Shown here piece by piece: positions 63,283-64,000 of a DNA stretch of 64,000 nt. Under the pieces are notes generated by a model. The model was not told the DNA's origin. It saw only the letters and a list, made by a program, of their open reading frames with translations, and made no database searches. Position 1 is the first letter of the stretch. Every line of letters starts with the position of its first letter. Made by a program: the position numbers and the translations under genes. Origin of the DNA: Thermoflexus hugenholtzii (GTDB lineage: Bacteria; Chloroflexota; Anaerolineae; Thermoflexales; Thermoflexaceae); the NCBI RefSeq assembly GCF_018771565.1, contig NZ_CP076326.1:3100001-3164000 (forward strand), in the 5' to 3' direction.

Positions 63283-63472
63283 GGCGACCGCTAAGCGGCT
63301 GCGTTATACCGGGAGCGGCAAGCTGGTGCGGGCCAAGATCGGCCGCAGCCACTTGCGCCGCAAGCGCGCCAAGCGCACCAAGCGGCTCTACGATGAGATG
63401 CTCACGGTGACCGAGCCCTTCGTCTACAAGACGGTGAAGCGGCTGGCACCCTATCTGGATCGGAAAGATTGA
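63260..63472 (+). CDS. rpmI: 50S ribosomal protein L35
   Basis: The 70-residue basic protein starts with GTG (MPKIRTHKATAKRL) and contains YTGSGKLVRAKIGRSHL and KRAKRTKRLYDE, the L35 pattern. It overlaps the end of infC by 23 bases, and GGAGGTGATGG inside infC serves as its ribosome site, so translation is probably coupled. It is part of the conserved infC-rpmI-rplT order and is likely subject to L20-mediated control as in other bacteria, although no L20-binding fold was identified here. Confidence 0.97.
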   Translation: MPKIRTHKATAKRLRYTGSGKLVRAKIGRSHLRRKRAKRTKRLYDEMLTVTEPFVYKTVKRLAPYLDRKD

Positions 63473-63516
63473 AGGGCGATGCGGACATCTTTTGATCGGA
63501 TCAGGGGGGAGTTCGA

Positions 63517-63879
63517 ATGACCCGGGTTAAGAGCAGCGTCACCAACCGTCGTCGCCACAAGAAAGTGCTCAAGATGGTGGAGGGCCAGCGGGGATCCCGC
63601 AGCCGGCATTACCGGCGGGCCCATGAGGCGATGATCAAGTCCCTGGCTTACGCCTACAAGCATCGGCGGGAGCGCAAGCGGGATTTCCGTCGGCTCTGGA
63701 TCATGCGCATCAACGCTGCCGCCCGCCAGAACGGGCTCTCTTACAGCCGGTTCATCGCCGGCCTGCGGGCGGCTGGGATCTCGCTCAATCGCAAGGTCCT
63801 GGCGGATCTGGCGGTGCGGGACGCGGCGGCCTTTGCCCGCCTGGTGGAGACGGCCCGTCAGGCCCTGGGCCTCGCCTGA
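63517..63879 (+). CDS. rplT: 50S ribosomal protein L20
   Basis: The 120-residue protein binds 23S rRNA early in 50S assembly. It has the typical [20 protein letters not shown] start, [22 protein letters not shown] (named only) and a conserved C-terminal domain with [20 protein letters not shown] and [14 protein letters not shown]. It lies 44 bases after rpmI with GGGGGGAG ahead. In other bacteria L20 represses the operon by binding its mRNA. A perfect terminator follows its stop. Confidence 0.97.
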   Translation: MTRVKSSVTNRRRHKKVLKMVEGQRGSRSRHYRRAHEAMIKSLAYAYKHRRERKRDFRRLWIMRINAAARQNGLSYSRFIAGLRAAGISLNRKVLADLAVRDAAAFARLVETARQALGLA

Positions 63880-63902
63880 ACGGGTTTCGGCCTCGCCTCC
63901 TT

Positions 63903-63939
63903 CGATGCCGGCGCCGAGAGGGTGCCGGCATCGGTTTTT
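63903..63939 (+). terminator. Intrinsic terminator of infC-rpmI-rplT
   Basis: CGATGCCGGC (63903-63912) pairs with GCCGGCATCG (63924-63933), a 10-bp perfect stem with an 11-base loop, followed by GTTTTT. It ends the translation-factor operon 24 bases after rplT. Confidence 0.92.
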
Positions 63940-63967
63940 CCGGAGGAGATGCCCGAGGGCGGCGAGG

Positions 63968-64000
63968 ATGCTTCGGATCACCAGCCCCGCCAACGAGAAG
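63968..64000 (+). CDS. Probable TrmH/SpoU-family RNA methyltransferase, first 11 codons (3' end outside window)
   Basis: The last 33 bases encode MLRITSPANEK in frame to the window edge. TSPANxK is the usual opening of TrmH-type 2'-O-methyltransferases, which often lie directly after rplT in Gram-positive-like genomes. An ATG at 63949 in another frame has a better-looking GGAGGAG but at an unsuitable distance. With only 11 residues the call rests on this short motif and on gene order, so it is tentative. Confidence 0.5.
   Translation, partial: MLRITSPANEK

Overview
The window is a high-GC chromosomal segment of a bacterium that is most likely a thermophilic member of the Chloroflexota (Anaerolineae/Thermoflexia-like). 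This is inference. It rests on the gene styles: secreted proteins with a YLPLVxR-type motif or Pro/Thr-rich linkers, a heme A/heme O synthase fusion, a class D/E-like sortase, a decaprenyl-phosphate phosphoribosyltransferase-like UbiA, and very GC-rich codon use. No rRNA, tRNA, CRISPR array or complete insertion sequence was seen.

Layout. 1-3.8 kb: surface-glycan genes (GT4 C-terminus, relic of an AAA ATPase, methyltransferase, GT39-like membrane glycosyltransferase). 3.8-6.8 kb: DoxX-like protein, a cluster of short repeats, a double-HTH regulator overlapping a tiny membrane protein, and a divergent UbiA-family gene. 6.9-10.3 kb: CoA-binding-domain protein and a large secreted GH3-like protein. 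10.4-13.5 kb: beta-oxidation/phenylacetate-type enzymes, interrupted by a 161-bp hairpin-rich tandem array. 13.5-17.3 kb: GT4, VapBC-type toxin-antitoxin pair, secreted clan-A-like glycosidase. 17.4-20.6 kb (minus): acyl-CoA dehydrogenase, etfB, etfA. 20.8-33.9 kb (minus): one long branched-chain amino-acid cluster, ilvB-ilvN-ilvC-leuA-leuC-(52-aa protein)-leuD-cimA-leuB-ilvD-asd, headed by a consensus promoter, a leader peptide rich in Val/Ile/Leu and a complete attenuator. 34-37.8 kb (minus): uvrA and tpx. 38.3-46.7 kb (plus): sortase with a candidate substrate, methylmalonyl-CoA mutase small subunit and MeaB, plsX, GT2, ctaA-ctaB fusion, polysaccharide deacetylase. 46.8-61 kb (minus): UDP-glucose dehydrogenase interrupted by an intein, BMP-type nucleoside-like ABC transporter with a permease-ATPase fusion, dinG, rpoC. 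61.5-64 kb (plus): small envelope-like proteins, infC-rpmI-rplT, and the first codons of a probable TrmH-type methyltransferase.

How it fits together. The BCAA cluster should make Val, Leu and, through citramalate, Ile from pyruvate. Its leader should couple expression to the supply of charged Val/Ile/Leu tRNAs. The acyl-CoA dehydrogenase/ETF genes, PaaG-like hydratase, hydroxyacyl-CoA dehydrogenase, MeaB and B12-domain subunit point to acyl-CoA catabolism. The glycosyltransferases, UDP-glucose dehydrogenase, deacetylase and sortase point to a decorated cell surface.

The signals most worth a second look are the ilv attenuator, the hairpin array at 11.2-11.8 kb, the intein placed exactly at the catalytic cysteine of UDP-glucose dehydrogenase, the uncatalogued 52-aa protein between leuC and leuD, and the promoter-terminator leader in front of an rpoC that has no rpoB next to it. 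Positions and pairings were worked out by hand from the sequence. Family names come from motif recognition, not database searches.
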